Shown one piece after another: positions 23,147 through 31,589 of a stretch of 31,862 nucleotides of DNA. Positions within the stretch are counted from its first letter, which is position 1; every line of letters begins with the position of its first letter. The position numbers were made by a program, and so were the translations under genes. Origin of the DNA: CAZQYC01 sp043746555 (lineage in GTDB: Bacteria > Pseudomonadota > Gammaproteobacteria > Steroidobacterales > Steroidobacteraceae); the NCBI GenBank assembly GCA_043746555.1, contig JAYTQU010000067.1, positions 1-31,862 on the forward strand, given 5' to 3'. The notes under the pieces were generated by a model. The model was not told where the DNA came from and did no database searches. It was given only the letters and a program-made list of their open reading frames with translations.

Positions 23147-24886
23147 CTACGCCGCTTGGCTTTTGCCGTGTGTGTCATGTTTTTGCAAAAATGCCAGCAA
23201 TTCTTCGCGGTATCCGTAAAACTTCGGATGTTCGACCAGCGCCTTGCGCGTTCTTGGGCGCGGAAGTTCGACGTTCATGATCTTGCCGATGCGAGCGTGC
23301 GGTCCGTTGGTCATCATCACCACGCGATCGGCCAACAAGATTGCTTCGTCGACATCGTGCGTAACGCAGATAGCCGTCACCTGCGTACGCTTCCAGACTT
23401 CCATCAACACCTCTTGTAGCTCCCAACGCGTCAAGGCGTCGAGCATGCCGAACGGTTCATCCAGCAACAGCAATTTGGGACTCAAGGAAAATGCGCGCGC
23501 TAAACCCACTCGCTGCTTCATGCCATTGGAAAGCTCGCTGGCTTTCTTGTCGAGTGCGGCGGCCAAGCCGACTCGCGTTAGATAGTAGTCCACGATATCG
23601 CTGCGCTCGGCAACGCCGAGATGCGCATAGACTCGATTCACGCCTAACGCGACGTTCTCGCGGGCCGTTAGCCACGGCAACAGACTGGGAGCTTGAAACA
23701 CGACACCGCGATCGGGTCCGGCGCCGACAATCTCGCGACCATCGAGCACGATGCCGCCATGGGTGATTTCGTTGAGGCCCGCCATCATCGAGAGCACGGT
23801 CGATTTTCCACAACCTGAGTGACCGATAAGCGAGATGAATTCGCCTTTGCGAATGTTGAGATTGAATCTATCCACCACAGTCAACGGTCCCGATGTCGTC
23901 GGGTAGATTTTGGTGACGTCGTAAAACTCCGCGTACTTATCGATATTGGCAGCCGGCCTTTCGGGAGACTGAGCACGAATGGTTTTCGGCGCTTTCTTCG
24001 CAGGAACTAACGGGACAACATCCTTGGGTAATTCTCTTTCATCATTGCTCACTACGACGTCCTTGCTTAGTGCCGTTAAGTATTGGGTGATCGCTGCTCG
24101 AAGTTGTCTAAACTCCTCGTTGTGATTGATGTCTTTGCGGTCGCGCGGTCGCGGTAAGTTCACTTTGAATTCTCGACCGAATGTGGCGTTCGGCCCTGGC
24201 GTTAAGGGAATAATTCGATCGGCTAATAGCAATGCCTCATCGACATCGTTAGTCACGAGAATTACCGTCACTGGTTTGTTGTTGGATGCAGGTTTATTGG
24301 ATGTAGGCTTGTCCAATGTGAGGGGCTCCGGTTGCCGCCAAATCCTTTCTATTTCGTCCTGTAAATTCGCGCGCGTGAGCGCATCCAGCGCGCTTAACGG
24401 CTCATCGAGTAGCAGCACTTGCGGTTGCATCGCCAGTGCACGTGCGACTGCAACACGCTGTCGCATACCGCCGGAAAGCGCCACGGGACGTCGGTCTATT
24501 GCGTGCGAAAGACCAACCATCTCGACGTACTTGCGAGTGTGCGCGTTGCGCTCTTGCGCAGACAATCGTGGAAATACCGCATCCACAGCTAATGCCACAT
24601 TGCCGTAAACACTTAGCCACGGCAGCAGCGAATAATTTTGAAAAACCACTCCGCGCTCGTGCCCGGAGCCAATGACGGGTTGACCTTTCAAGGTGACGGA
24701 ACCGCTATCGGGCGCAATCAAGCCGGCGATGGTTGAAATGAGCGTGGTCTTGCCGCTGCCCGAAAATCCGACGATGGCGACGAACTCACCTTCCGCGACG
24801 CAGAGGTTGATGTCCTTGAGCACCTCGGTGCGCTCGCTTTCGGCACCATATCCCTTGCAAAGCCCTTTGATTTCTAGGAATGACAT
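23147..24886 (-). CDS. nrtCD: Nitrate ABC transporter fused ATPase (two domains)
   Basis: This 579-residue protein contains two ATPase domains in tandem. Domain 1 has Walker A Gly-Phe-Ser-Gly-Ser-Gly-Lys-Thr (Lys46), signature Leu-Ser-Gly-Gly-Met and Walker B Leu-Leu-Leu-Asp-Glu. Its switch position reads Val-Thr-Asn-Asp (Asn213), not His. A Lys/Pro/Ser/Asn-rich insert sits at 184-205. Domain 2 has Gly-His-Ser-Gly-Cys-Gly-Lys-Ser (Lys361), Leu-Ser-Asn-Gly-Met at 452-456 and a normal switch His510. Tandem ATPases of this kind power NrtABCD nitrate uptake. The ATG at 24886 is preferred; a GTG at 24895 overlapping the nrtB stop is the alternative and adds three residues. Only one of the two ATP sites may be fully active. 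Confidence 0.9.
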   Translation of the reverse strand: MSFLEIKGLCKGYGAESERTEVLKDINLCVAEGEFVAIVGFSGSGKTTLISTIAGLIAPDSGSVTLKGQPVIGSGHERGVVFQNYSLLPWLSVYGNVALAVDAVFPRLSAQERNAHTRKYVEMVGLSHAIDRRPVALSGGMRQRVAVARALAMQPQVLLLDEPLSALDALTRANLQDEIERIWRQPEPLTLDKPTSNKPASNNKPVTVILVTNDVDEALLLADRIIPLTPGPNATFGREFKVNLPRPRDRKDINHNEEFRQLRAAITQYLTALSKDVVVSNDERELPKDVVPLVPAKKAPKTIRAQSPERPAANIDKYAEFYDVTKIYPTTSGPLTVVDRFNLNIRKGEFISLIGHSGCGKSTVLSMMAGLNEITHGGIVLDGREIVGAGPDRGVVFQAPSLLPWLTARENVALGVNRVYAHLGVAERSDIVDYYLTRVGLAAALDKKASELSNGMKQRVGLARAFSLSPKLLLLDEPFGMLDALTRWELQEVLMEVWKRTQVTAICVTHDVDEAILLADRVVMMTNGPHARIGKIMNVELPRPRTRKALVEHPKFYGYREELLAFLQKHDTHGKSQAA

Positions 24887-24891
24887 TGTGT

Positions 24892-26016
24892 TCACCGCTT
24901 GTCGCCGAAGCTAACCAAGCTTTGAATGGTCAGCATGATGCGATCGAGCACGAATCCGACAATGCCGATCGTGAACACCGCCACAAGAATTCTGGCCAAG
25001 GAGTCGGAACTACCGTTTTGAAACTCGTCCCAAATAAATTTTCCGAGCCCCGGATTCTGCGCCAACATTTCCGATGCAATCAGCACCATCCAGCCAACGC
25101 CGAGCGATAAACGCAAGCCCGTGAAGATCAGCGGCAAGGAGGAAGGCAACACCAGTTTAACCAGCTTGGTGGACCAACTGAGCTGCAACACCTTCGCAAC
25201 GTTGAGCAGGTCTTTGTCGATCGACGACACGCCAAGCGTGGTGTTAATGATCGTCGGCCACAGCGAACACAGCGCCACCGTGATGGCCGAAATCAAAAAC
25301 GATTTCGGAAACATCGGATCGGCGGATACATACAGCGCGCTCACGACCATGGTGACGATCGGCAACCAAGCAAGCGGCGACACCGGCTTAAATACTTGAA
25401 TAAGCGGATTGAGTGCGGCGTTAAATGAAACGGACAATCCGCACAGTATTCCAAGCGGAATCGCCACCGCGCTGGCGATAATAAAACCGGCAAATACGGT
25501 CTTCAGGCTAGTGACGATCTGATCGATATAGGTCGGCTTACCGGTGTACTTGTGGATTGTGGTCTCTGCATTCGGATCTTCGGCTAGTTTTTCGGCGTTG
25601 CGTTTAGCCTGCCGTTCGTAAAACGCCTGCGCTTTTTCGCGCTCGGCTTTGTGATCGGCCCATAACGCGCCTGACTGTTCCCACACCGCGACCGGCCCGG
25701 GAATTTTTCCGAGACTGGTTTCGATGCCGGCCGAGAATCGACTCCACCCAAACAGAAAGACTGCGATTGCCAGCAGCGGAACTCCAAGCAAGCGCCACAG
25801 ATCGCGAACTTGCTTCTGCGGATGCTCGCCACGCGCCAAACGCAACATCGGCACGAGAAAGGCAAAACCAATCATCGTCAACACATTGAACAGCGGCTCG
25901 AGATTCCACTGCTTCTTCGTGGATTGCGGCGCCGGTCGCACTGCCGGCACGGAGGAAGTTTCCGCACCGCCTACTGGAACGCTCGAGGCTGTCTTCATGA
26001 CTGAATTGCTGTTCAT
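24892..26016 (-). CDS. nrtB: Nitrate ABC transporter permease
   Basis: This 374-residue inner-membrane permease belongs to the NrtB/SsuC/TauC group. After a polar N-terminal tail (1-40) come membrane segments near 41-60, 76-92, 172-195, 207-230, 238-258, 298-318 and 340-358. The cytoplasmic coupling loop Ala-Lys-Val-Leu-Gln-Leu-Ser-Trp...Leu-Pro-Ser-Ser-Leu-Pro lies at about 274-295. The N-terminal extension and the charged 115-160 region are typical of proteobacterial nitrate permeases. It starts 12 bases after nrtA, and its stop overlaps the upstream GTG of nrtCD, so the operon is tight. Confidence 0.92.
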   Translation of the reverse strand: MNSNSVMKTASSVPVGGAETSSVPAVRPAPQSTKKQWNLEPLFNVLTMIGFAFLVPMLRLARGEHPQKQVRDLWRLLGVPLLAIAVFLFGWSRFSAGIETSLGKIPGPVAVWEQSGALWADHKAEREKAQAFYERQAKRNAEKLAEDPNAETTIHKYTGKPTYIDQIVTSLKTVFAGFIIASAVAIPLGILCGLSVSFNAALNPLIQVFKPVSPLAWLPIVTMVVSALYVSADPMFPKSFLISAITVALCSLWPTIINTTLGVSSIDKDLLNVAKVLQLSWSTKLVKLVLPSSLPLIFTGLRLSLGVGWMVLIASEMLAQNPGLGKFIWDEFQNGSSDSLARILVAVFTIGIVGFVLDRIMLTIQSLVSFGDKR

Positions 26017-26028
26017 GTATTGTTCGCG

Positions 26029-27429
26029 CTACTTGCCAACAACGCTTGCGCCTTCAACTTTTTGCGCACCCTTTAATCCGATCACCAGCTTGTTGATGTA
26101 GTCGTTGGGCTTGCGGCCGTCGTATTCGATGCCGTCAATGAATTCATTCGTCGGCGCGCGATAGCCATCGCTGTTCCACGGAAAATCTTCCTTCTTCGCT
26201 TTGTGTTCGTCTACCAGCAACTTAGCCGCTTGCAGATAGATATCCGCGCGATAGACGTTCTTAGCAACATCGCGATACCACTGATCGCTCTTAGCGCCGG
26301 GAATCTGGCCCCAACGACGCATCTGCGTGAGATACCACACCGCATCGCTCGCAAAGGGATAGGTCGCGTAGTAACGAAAGAACACGTTGAAATCCGGCAG
26401 CGAACGTTTATCGCCGCGCTCGTATTCAAAGGTGCCGGTCATGCTGTTGGCAATGACGCGATAGTCGGCGCCCACGTACTCTGAACGCGCGAGAATCTGC
26501 GCCGCTTCCTTCCGATTGGCGTCGTTGTTCGCGTCCAACCAAATCGCCGCACGAATGAGCGCCTTAGTTAGAGCCAACAAAGTCTTCGGATTTTTCTCTG
26601 CCCATGCTTTGGTCACACCGAATACTTTTTCGGGATTGTTCTTCCACAATTCGTAGTCGGTGATGACGGGAACACCGACGCCTTTGAAGATTGCTTGTTG
26701 ATTCCACGGCTCGCCGACGCAGTAGCCATTAATCGTTCCCGCTTCAAGTGTGGCCGGCATTTGCGGCGGTGGCGTCACCGACAACAACACGTCGGCTTTA
26801 ATTTGTCCGCTGATGTCGGTCGGCGAGTAGTAGCCGGGATTCAATCCGCCGGCCGCCAACCAATAACGCAACTCGTAATTGTGCGTGGACACGGGGAACA
26901 CCATGCCCATTTTGAAACGCTTGCCTTGGCCTTTGAATTCGTCAACCACCGGCTTGAGATAGTCGGCCTTGATCGGATGTATCGGCATGCCCTTCGCGTC
27001 CTTGGGTATCTTCGCCTTCATCATGGCCCACACTTCGTTCGATACGGTGATCGCATTGCCGTTGAGATCCATGCTGAACGGCGTGATGACTTCGGCTTTG
27101 GTACCGATACCGATCGTCGCGCCGAGCGGTTGGCCCGCCAACATGTGCGCGCCGTCCAACTGACCATCGATCACGCGATCCAACAGCACCTTCCAATTGG
27201 CTTGCGGCTCTAACGTCACATAGAGGCCTTCGTCTTCGAAGTAACCTTTCTCGTACGCGATAGCTAACGGCGCCATGTCCGTGAGTTTGATGAAGCCGAG
27301 TTTGAGTTGTTCTTTCTCAAGCTTCAGCGGTGCGGCAATTGCGATCTGATGGGTGCCCAGGATCGCGCACAGCGTGAGCCCTATCGCTAATATCTTTACG
27401 CCGCTAAACCGACCGACTTTCGAACGCAT
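26029..27429 (-). CDS. nrtA: Nitrate-binding periplasmic protein (NrtA/CmpA family)
   Basis: This 466-residue binding protein has an N-terminal signal of the Sec type (about residues 1-33, Ile-Ala-Ala). The two-lobed fold includes Gly-Phe-Ile-Lys-Leu-Thr-Asp-Met-Ala-Pro-Leu, Gly-Tyr-Phe-Glu-Asp-Glu-Gly-Leu, Ser-Thr-His-Asn-Tyr-Glu-Leu-Arg-Tyr-Trp-Leu and Gly-Tyr-Cys-Val-Gly-Glu-Pro-Trp-Asn. The His and Trp blocks match ligand-binding blocks of NrtA/CmpA. CmpA binds bicarbonate in cyanobacteria; the linkage with NrtB/NrtCD, a sigma-54 promoter and this host type favours nitrate or nitrite. The ATG at 27429 has GAGGAG seven bases upstream; an earlier TTG (27435) lies within that spacer. It is the first gene of the operon. 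Confidence 0.93.
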   Translation of the reverse strand: MRSKVGRFSGVKILAIGLTLCAILGTHQIAIAAPLKLEKEQLKLGFIKLTDMAPLAIAYEKGYFEDEGLYVTLEPQANWKVLLDRVIDGQLDGAHMLAGQPLGATIGIGTKAEVITPFSMDLNGNAITVSNEVWAMMKAKIPKDAKGMPIHPIKADYLKPVVDEFKGQGKRFKMGMVFPVSTHNYELRYWLAAGGLNPGYYSPTDISGQIKADVLLSVTPPPQMPATLEAGTINGYCVGEPWNQQAIFKGVGVPVITDYELWKNNPEKVFGVTKAWAEKNPKTLLALTKALIRAAIWLDANNDANRKEAAQILARSEYVGADYRVIANSMTGTFEYERGDKRSLPDFNVFFRYYATYPFASDAVWYLTQMRRWGQIPGAKSDQWYRDVAKNVYRADIYLQAAKLLVDEHKAKKEDFPWNSDGYRAPTNEFIDGIEYDGRKPNDYINKLVIGLKGAQKVEGASVVGK

Positions 27430-27478
27430 TATCAAGCTCCTCGCGACACGAATTCAAGAACAAGTACGCGAGAAGCAT

Positions 27479-27494
27479 TGCAACGACTATGCCA
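27479..27494 (-). promoter_or_regulatory. Sigma-54 (RpoN) promoter of the nrt operon
   Basis: The minus strand reads TGGCATAGTCGTTGCA, matching the -24/-12 consensus TGGCAC-N5-TTGCA with a single change and exact spacing. Transcription would start near 27468, about 39 bases before the nrtA ATG. Sigma-54 needs an activator such as NtrC, which fits nitrogen-regulated nitrate uptake. Confidence 0.8.
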
Positions 27495-27511
27495 GCAAAC
27501 CGAAATCTGCA

Positions 27512-27529
27512 TACCACAACGAAATGGTA
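27512..27529. promoter_or_regulatory. Inverted repeat upstream of the nrt promoter
   Basis: TACCA (27512-27516) and TGGTA (27525-27529) are inverted repeats with an eight-base spacer, centred about 33 bases above the -24/-12 element. They could be a regulator site, but they do not match the NtrC consensus well. Confidence 0.35.
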
Positions 27530-27595
27530 GATATTGGTGCGCGCTTGCTGCCGATATGCAGCCCCGTAACCGCGCAACTTCCATGCGCGAGAGCG

Positions 27596-30500
27596 CTATG
27601 ACTGTGCGGGATTCGATTCCGGGCTAAGCAAAGTCTGAAATCTAAGCAGTTCGGCGCTCAACGCATCAACGCTGGCGCGAAGTTCGTCTGCACTCATGCG
27701 GACCGATTTTTCTTCGAATTGTTGCGAAAGCTCGCAAATCCGTTTTGCGCCGATATTGCCGCTCGCGCCTTTGATTTTGTGCGCGCAGCGTGCAATCGCA
27801 ACGTGATCCGAACGGCTGACTGCCGCACGCAGTTCTTTAAGCGCCTCTTGCATACTATCGATAAATGTCTTTACTAACTCGACGGCAAACCCTTTATCTC
27901 CCTCTGCAATCGACTCGACGCGTTGCCAGTCGAGCGGCACACATTCGTTCGAACCACTCTCGCTCAACTCACCTTCGTTGGAATCGTCATCGCGTCGCGC
28001 CGCTTCCGCCTCCACTGCTTCGCGCGCTTCATTGGCAAAACCAAAACGCTCAAGCACGTCACGCAGGCGTTCGACATCGAGCGGCTTGCCAAGGAAATCG
28101 TCCATGCCCGCATCCAAACAACGTTCCAACTGGCCCGGCAAAACATTGGCCGTGAGCGCGACAATCGACGTTCGTTTGCCGCCCCGTTCGTGCAAACGAA
28201 TTTCGCGCGTGGCGGCAATGCCGTCCATAACAGGCATCTGCATATCCATCAACACGAGATCGAAGCGCTGCCCGCGAACCGCTTCGACGCATCGCACGCC
28301 GTCTTCGACGACTTGCACATGGCAACCCAACCTTTCCAAGTATTTTTGTGCGACTTTGCGATTGACCTCGTTATCTTCGGCGACCAACACGCGACCGCTG
28401 TATCGTCCTCCTTGAGTCGCATCCGACAAAAGACTGCGCGTCACCATCGGTTGACTGCGCATGTGCCATTCGCTTGCGTCACTGGAAAGCACTTGTTGCA
28501 CGCAACGAATGAGTTCGCGCTGTCGCACCGGTTTCGCAAGATATGCGGCAAATCCGATTCCGGAGAAGCGCGAGCGATCGCCGACCGAATCCAATGACGA
28601 CAGCAATATGAGCCGCGTGCTCGAAAGTTTTGAGTCGGCATTGACGATTTCGCCGAACATCGCGCCGTCCATGGTGGGCATTTGAAAATCGACCAACGCA
28701 GCTTCGAAGGGTTGTTGTTGCTCGACTCCGGCGCGCAGCGCATGCAACGCGGATGGCCCGTCGGCCGCCGATTCCACCACAAATCCAGCGCGCGTTAACT
28801 GCGTACCAAGCACATTTCGATTCGCTGCATTGTCGTCTATGACCAGCACTCGCCGACCGATACGGGAAAGATTGACCGCCGCGAATCGGCCGGTCGATTC
28901 GACCGGCTCAAGCGGCAACACGAACCAAAAGGCGGAGCCGATTCCCAAGCGGCTTTCCACGCCTACTTGGCCGCCCATGAGTTCGACTAGCTTTTTCACA
29001 ATCGACAATCCCAATCCCGTACCGCCAAAGCGGCGTGTGGTCGAACTATCCGCCTGCACAAACGGTTGGAATATCGCGTTGACTTGTTCCTCCGACATGC
29101 CAACGCCGGTGTCGCGCACTTGAACTTGCACCAGCGATTTCCCTGCTTGCTGCGCGAGCACACAGACATCGATAACGATTTCGCCGTGAGGCGTGAACTT
29201 CACGGCATTCGACAAAAGATTCAGCAGACACTGTCGAATGCGCTGCGCATCGCCACGCACAAATTCCGGCACTTCTGGTCGCACGTCGAGTACCAGCTCG
29301 ACATTCCGTGCGGCCGCTTGGAGCGCCATCAACGCGCACACGTCTTCGATTCCGGCGCACAAATCTATTTCAGTAATGTCGATCTCCAGCTTGCCTGCTT
29401 CGATCTTGGAGAAATCCAACACATCGTTAATCACGCGCAACAACGAGTCGGCGCTACTGCGAATGATGTTCGCGTACTCGCGTTGCGTCTGGTTGAGGTC
29501 TGTGTCGATAAGCAACTCGGTCATGCCGACGATGCCATTCATCGGCGTGCGAATCTCATGGCTCATGGTTGCCAAGAACGCGCTCTTCGCCTCATTCGCC
29601 GCTTCCGCGTCCGCGGTGGCGCGTAGCAATTGTTCGCGAGCCGCGCGCGCTTCGGTGACGTCTTGTAACGACCCCGATAACCGAATCGCGCGACCGTTGC
29701 GACCGAACTGGGCCGTAGCGCGACCGCGTATCCACAGCCATTCGCTATTCTTTTTGCGTAAACGATTCTCGATGTCGTACGGCGCTCGATGTTTAACGTG
29801 AGCAACGAATGCATCGTTGGTGCGTTGCACGTCGTCGGGATGCACGTGACCCATGATCTCAGACAGCTTGGGATTAAATTCCTCTTCTCGGTAGCCGAGC
29901 ATCTTTTTCATGCGCGGCGAAAACCAGGTCGTGTCGTTGACGAGATCGTAGTCGAACAGACCGTCCTGGGCACCGTTAACCGCGCGGTCGAACTGCGCGC
30001 GCGCATCGCGCAACGCATCCTCGGCAAGCTTTTGCAAATGAATATCCTGGATTGCGCCGGATATGCGCACCGGTCGTTGTTCCGCATCGCGTTCCGCTGC
30101 TCCTTGCACGCGATACCAACGATATTCACCGCTTGCATTGTGCAGCCGCAATTGCAGATCGTACGAAGTGCCGTTGCGTAAATACTCTAAGTATGCCGTC
30201 TCGTTGCGGGCGCGATCGTCGGGGTGGGCGAGATCCAGCGCGGTGATTCGTAGTGCTTCGAACTCGCCGGGCGCATAGCCCATCAACGAACAAAAACTCG
30301 ACGACACCCACGATTGGCCGGTAAGCAAATCGGTTTCCCAATGACCCTCGAAATTCGAAAGCGATGCGCGTTCAAGACGCCGCTCCGCGTCGCGCAGTTG
30401 TTCGGTTTGTCGTTTGAGTTCGTCGGCGGCTTCGACTTCGCGATTAATGTCCCAATCGACGCCAACGATACGGACTGCTCTGCCGCCATCGTAGTAAACG

Positions 30501-31504
30501 CGCGCGCGCAATTGAATGTGGCGCACCGTTCCATCGGCGAGCGCCGTACGATAGCGATGCGCCAACTGAGCGCCATCGCGTTTTTCCAATATGGCGTTGC
30601 GGAAAAACTCGGCGAAACTGTCGCGATCGTCTATATAGACGAAGTTGCGAATGAAATCCCCAGCGCGCAAGTGCGTGGCGGTTCCCAATCGTTGACCGAA
30701 GTCGCTGCCTTCGGCCGCATAAATCATATCGGCCACTAAATCCCATTCCCATATAGAAATGCCGGCATAGCGCGTAGCCAGGGTGAGCCGATCGAGCGCC
30801 GTTCGCATACGCGCATCGGCCGCTTCCACGCGCTTAAGCGCGCTGCGTAGCTGTTCGCTTTCTTCTCGCGCTTGGTCGGCGTGCGCCAATGCGAGCGCCT
30901 CGCCGCGAATGCGACGCTGCATCGTCAATCCGAAGATCACTGCGCCGACAACGAATGCGATTAACAACACACTGGTGAGTACGTAGGCGCGCGTTAGCCG
31001 CCTATTAATGGGCTGCGCGATCGGCGCCAATGGGTATTTCACTGCGACGACGCTGCCGTCTTTTAAGCGAGCGAAGTATCGTAATTCCGTCGGATGGTTA
31101 TCCGGCCACAGCGTTTTCAAAATCGCGCCGTATGTGGTCGGCAGACGAGCAATGACATTGCGCTCGAAGTCGTCGGCATTGGCTAACGTAGCGTCATTAA
31201 AGACACGGACTTCGATATTTTTCAGCGCGCGCACCGGCTCTACGCCAACTCCGATGCCGACGCCAGCTCCGTGACCGCGTAGGTCGATGCCCGTGAGCAA
31301 CGCTTGCACTTCGCGCGTCGCGTGGTCGAGCGTCACCTCCGCACTTCGCTCTCTCAGAATCCACAGAAGCAACAACGACAACGCCACCAAAATCGACGTT
31401 AACAGGATCAGCGTACGCCAGGAACGCGCGCTACCGAATCGACGCCAGCCGAATCGACGAAGCAAGCGCGAATCGCTTGCCTCCGTTGCAACCGGATCAT
31501 TCAT
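27596..31504 (-). CDS. Hybrid sensor histidine kinase (PAS3-HisKA-HATPase-REC2-HPt)
   Basis: This 1302-residue inner-membrane protein has membrane segments near 31-48 and 173-193, framing a periplasmic domain of about 125 residues that contains a Gly/Val repeat (Gly-Val-Gly-Ile-Gly-Val-Gly-Val, 81-88). PAS domains lie near 239-355, 380-490 and 504-617. Then come the phospho-acceptor His649 in Ser-His-Glu-Ile-Arg-Thr-Pro, N-box Asn766, Asp-Thr-Gly-Val-Gly at 798-802 and Gly-Thr-Gly-Leu-Gly-Leu-Ser at 828-834. Two receiver domains follow with phosphate-accepting Asp939 and Asp1087 and lysines 991 and 1140. A C-terminal HPt domain carries His1242 (Ala-His-Lys-Ile-Lys-Gly). All catalytic residues are present, so it can run a full His-Asp-His relay. 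The signal is unknown. It lies directly upstream of nrtA on the same strand, but 166 bases with a separate promoter lie between, so a role in nitrate control is only possible. Confidence 0.93.
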   Translation of the reverse strand: MNDPVATEASDSRLLRRFGWRRFGSARSWRTLILLTSILVALSLLLLWILRERSAEVTLDHATREVQALLTGIDLRGHGAGVGIGVGVEPVRALKNIEVRVFNDATLANADDFERNVIARLPTTYGAILKTLWPDNHPTELRYFARLKDGSVVAVKYPLAPIAQPINRRLTRAYVLTSVLLIAFVVGAVIFGLTMQRRIRGEALALAHADQAREESEQLRSALKRVEAADARMRTALDRLTLATRYAGISIWEWDLVADMIYAAEGSDFGQRLGTATHLRAGDFIRNFVYIDDRDSFAEFFRNAILEKRDGAQLAHRYRTALADGTVRHIQLRARVYYDGGRAVRIVGVDWDINREVEAADELKRQTEQLRDAERRLERASLSNFEGHWETDLLTGQSWVSSSFCSLMGYAPGEFEALRITALDLAHPDDRARNETAYLEYLRNGTSYDLQLRLHNASGEYRWYRVQGAAERDAEQRPVRISGAIQDIHLQKLAEDALRDARAQFDRAVNGAQDGLFDYDLVNDTTWFSPRMKKMLGYREEEFNPKLSEIMGHVHPDDVQRTNDAFVAHVKHRAPYDIENRLRKKNSEWLWIRGRATAQFGRNGRAIRLSGSLQDVTEARAAREQLLRATADAEAANEAKSAFLATMSHEIRTPMNGIVGMTELLIDTDLNQTQREYANIIRSSADSLLRVINDVLDFSKIEAGKLEIDITEIDLCAGIEDVCALMALQAAARNVELVLDVRPEVPEFVRGDAQRIRQCLLNLLSNAVKFTPHGEIVIDVCVLAQQAGKSLVQVQVRDTGVGMSEEQVNAIFQPFVQADSSTTRRFGGTGLGLSIVKKLVELMGGQVGVESRLGIGSAFWFVLPLEPVESTGRFAAVNLSRIGRRVLVIDDNAANRNVLGTQLTRAGFVVESAADGPSALHALRAGVEQQQPFEAALVDFQMPTMDGAMFGEIVNADSKLSSTRLILLSSLDSVGDRSRFSGIGFAAYLAKPVRQRELIRCVQQVLSSDASEWHMRSQPMVTRSLLSDATQGGRYSGRVLVAEDNEVNRKVAQKYLERLGCHVQVVEDGVRCVEAVRGQRFDLVLMDMQMPVMDGIAATREIRLHERGGKRTSIVALTANVLPGQLERCLDAGMDDFLGKPLDVERLRDVLERFGFANEAREAVEAEAARRDDDSNEGELSESGSNECVPLDWQRVESIAEGDKGFAVELVKTFIDSMQEALKELRAAVSRSDHVAIARCAHKIKGASGNIGAKRICELSQQFEEKSVRMSADELRASVDALSAELLRFQTLLSPESNPAQS

Positions 31505-31589
31505 GATCGCGATTCACGATGACATGACTTGCCTGCATTGCGCGAAATCTGCACACTTTGTAATCCTTCTTTTGCATCGATCGAATTTC

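Noticed and set aside
27580..27600. GCGC-GAGA-GCGC hairpin after the sensor-kinase gene as a terminator
   Set aside because: A four-base stem without a T run is too weak.
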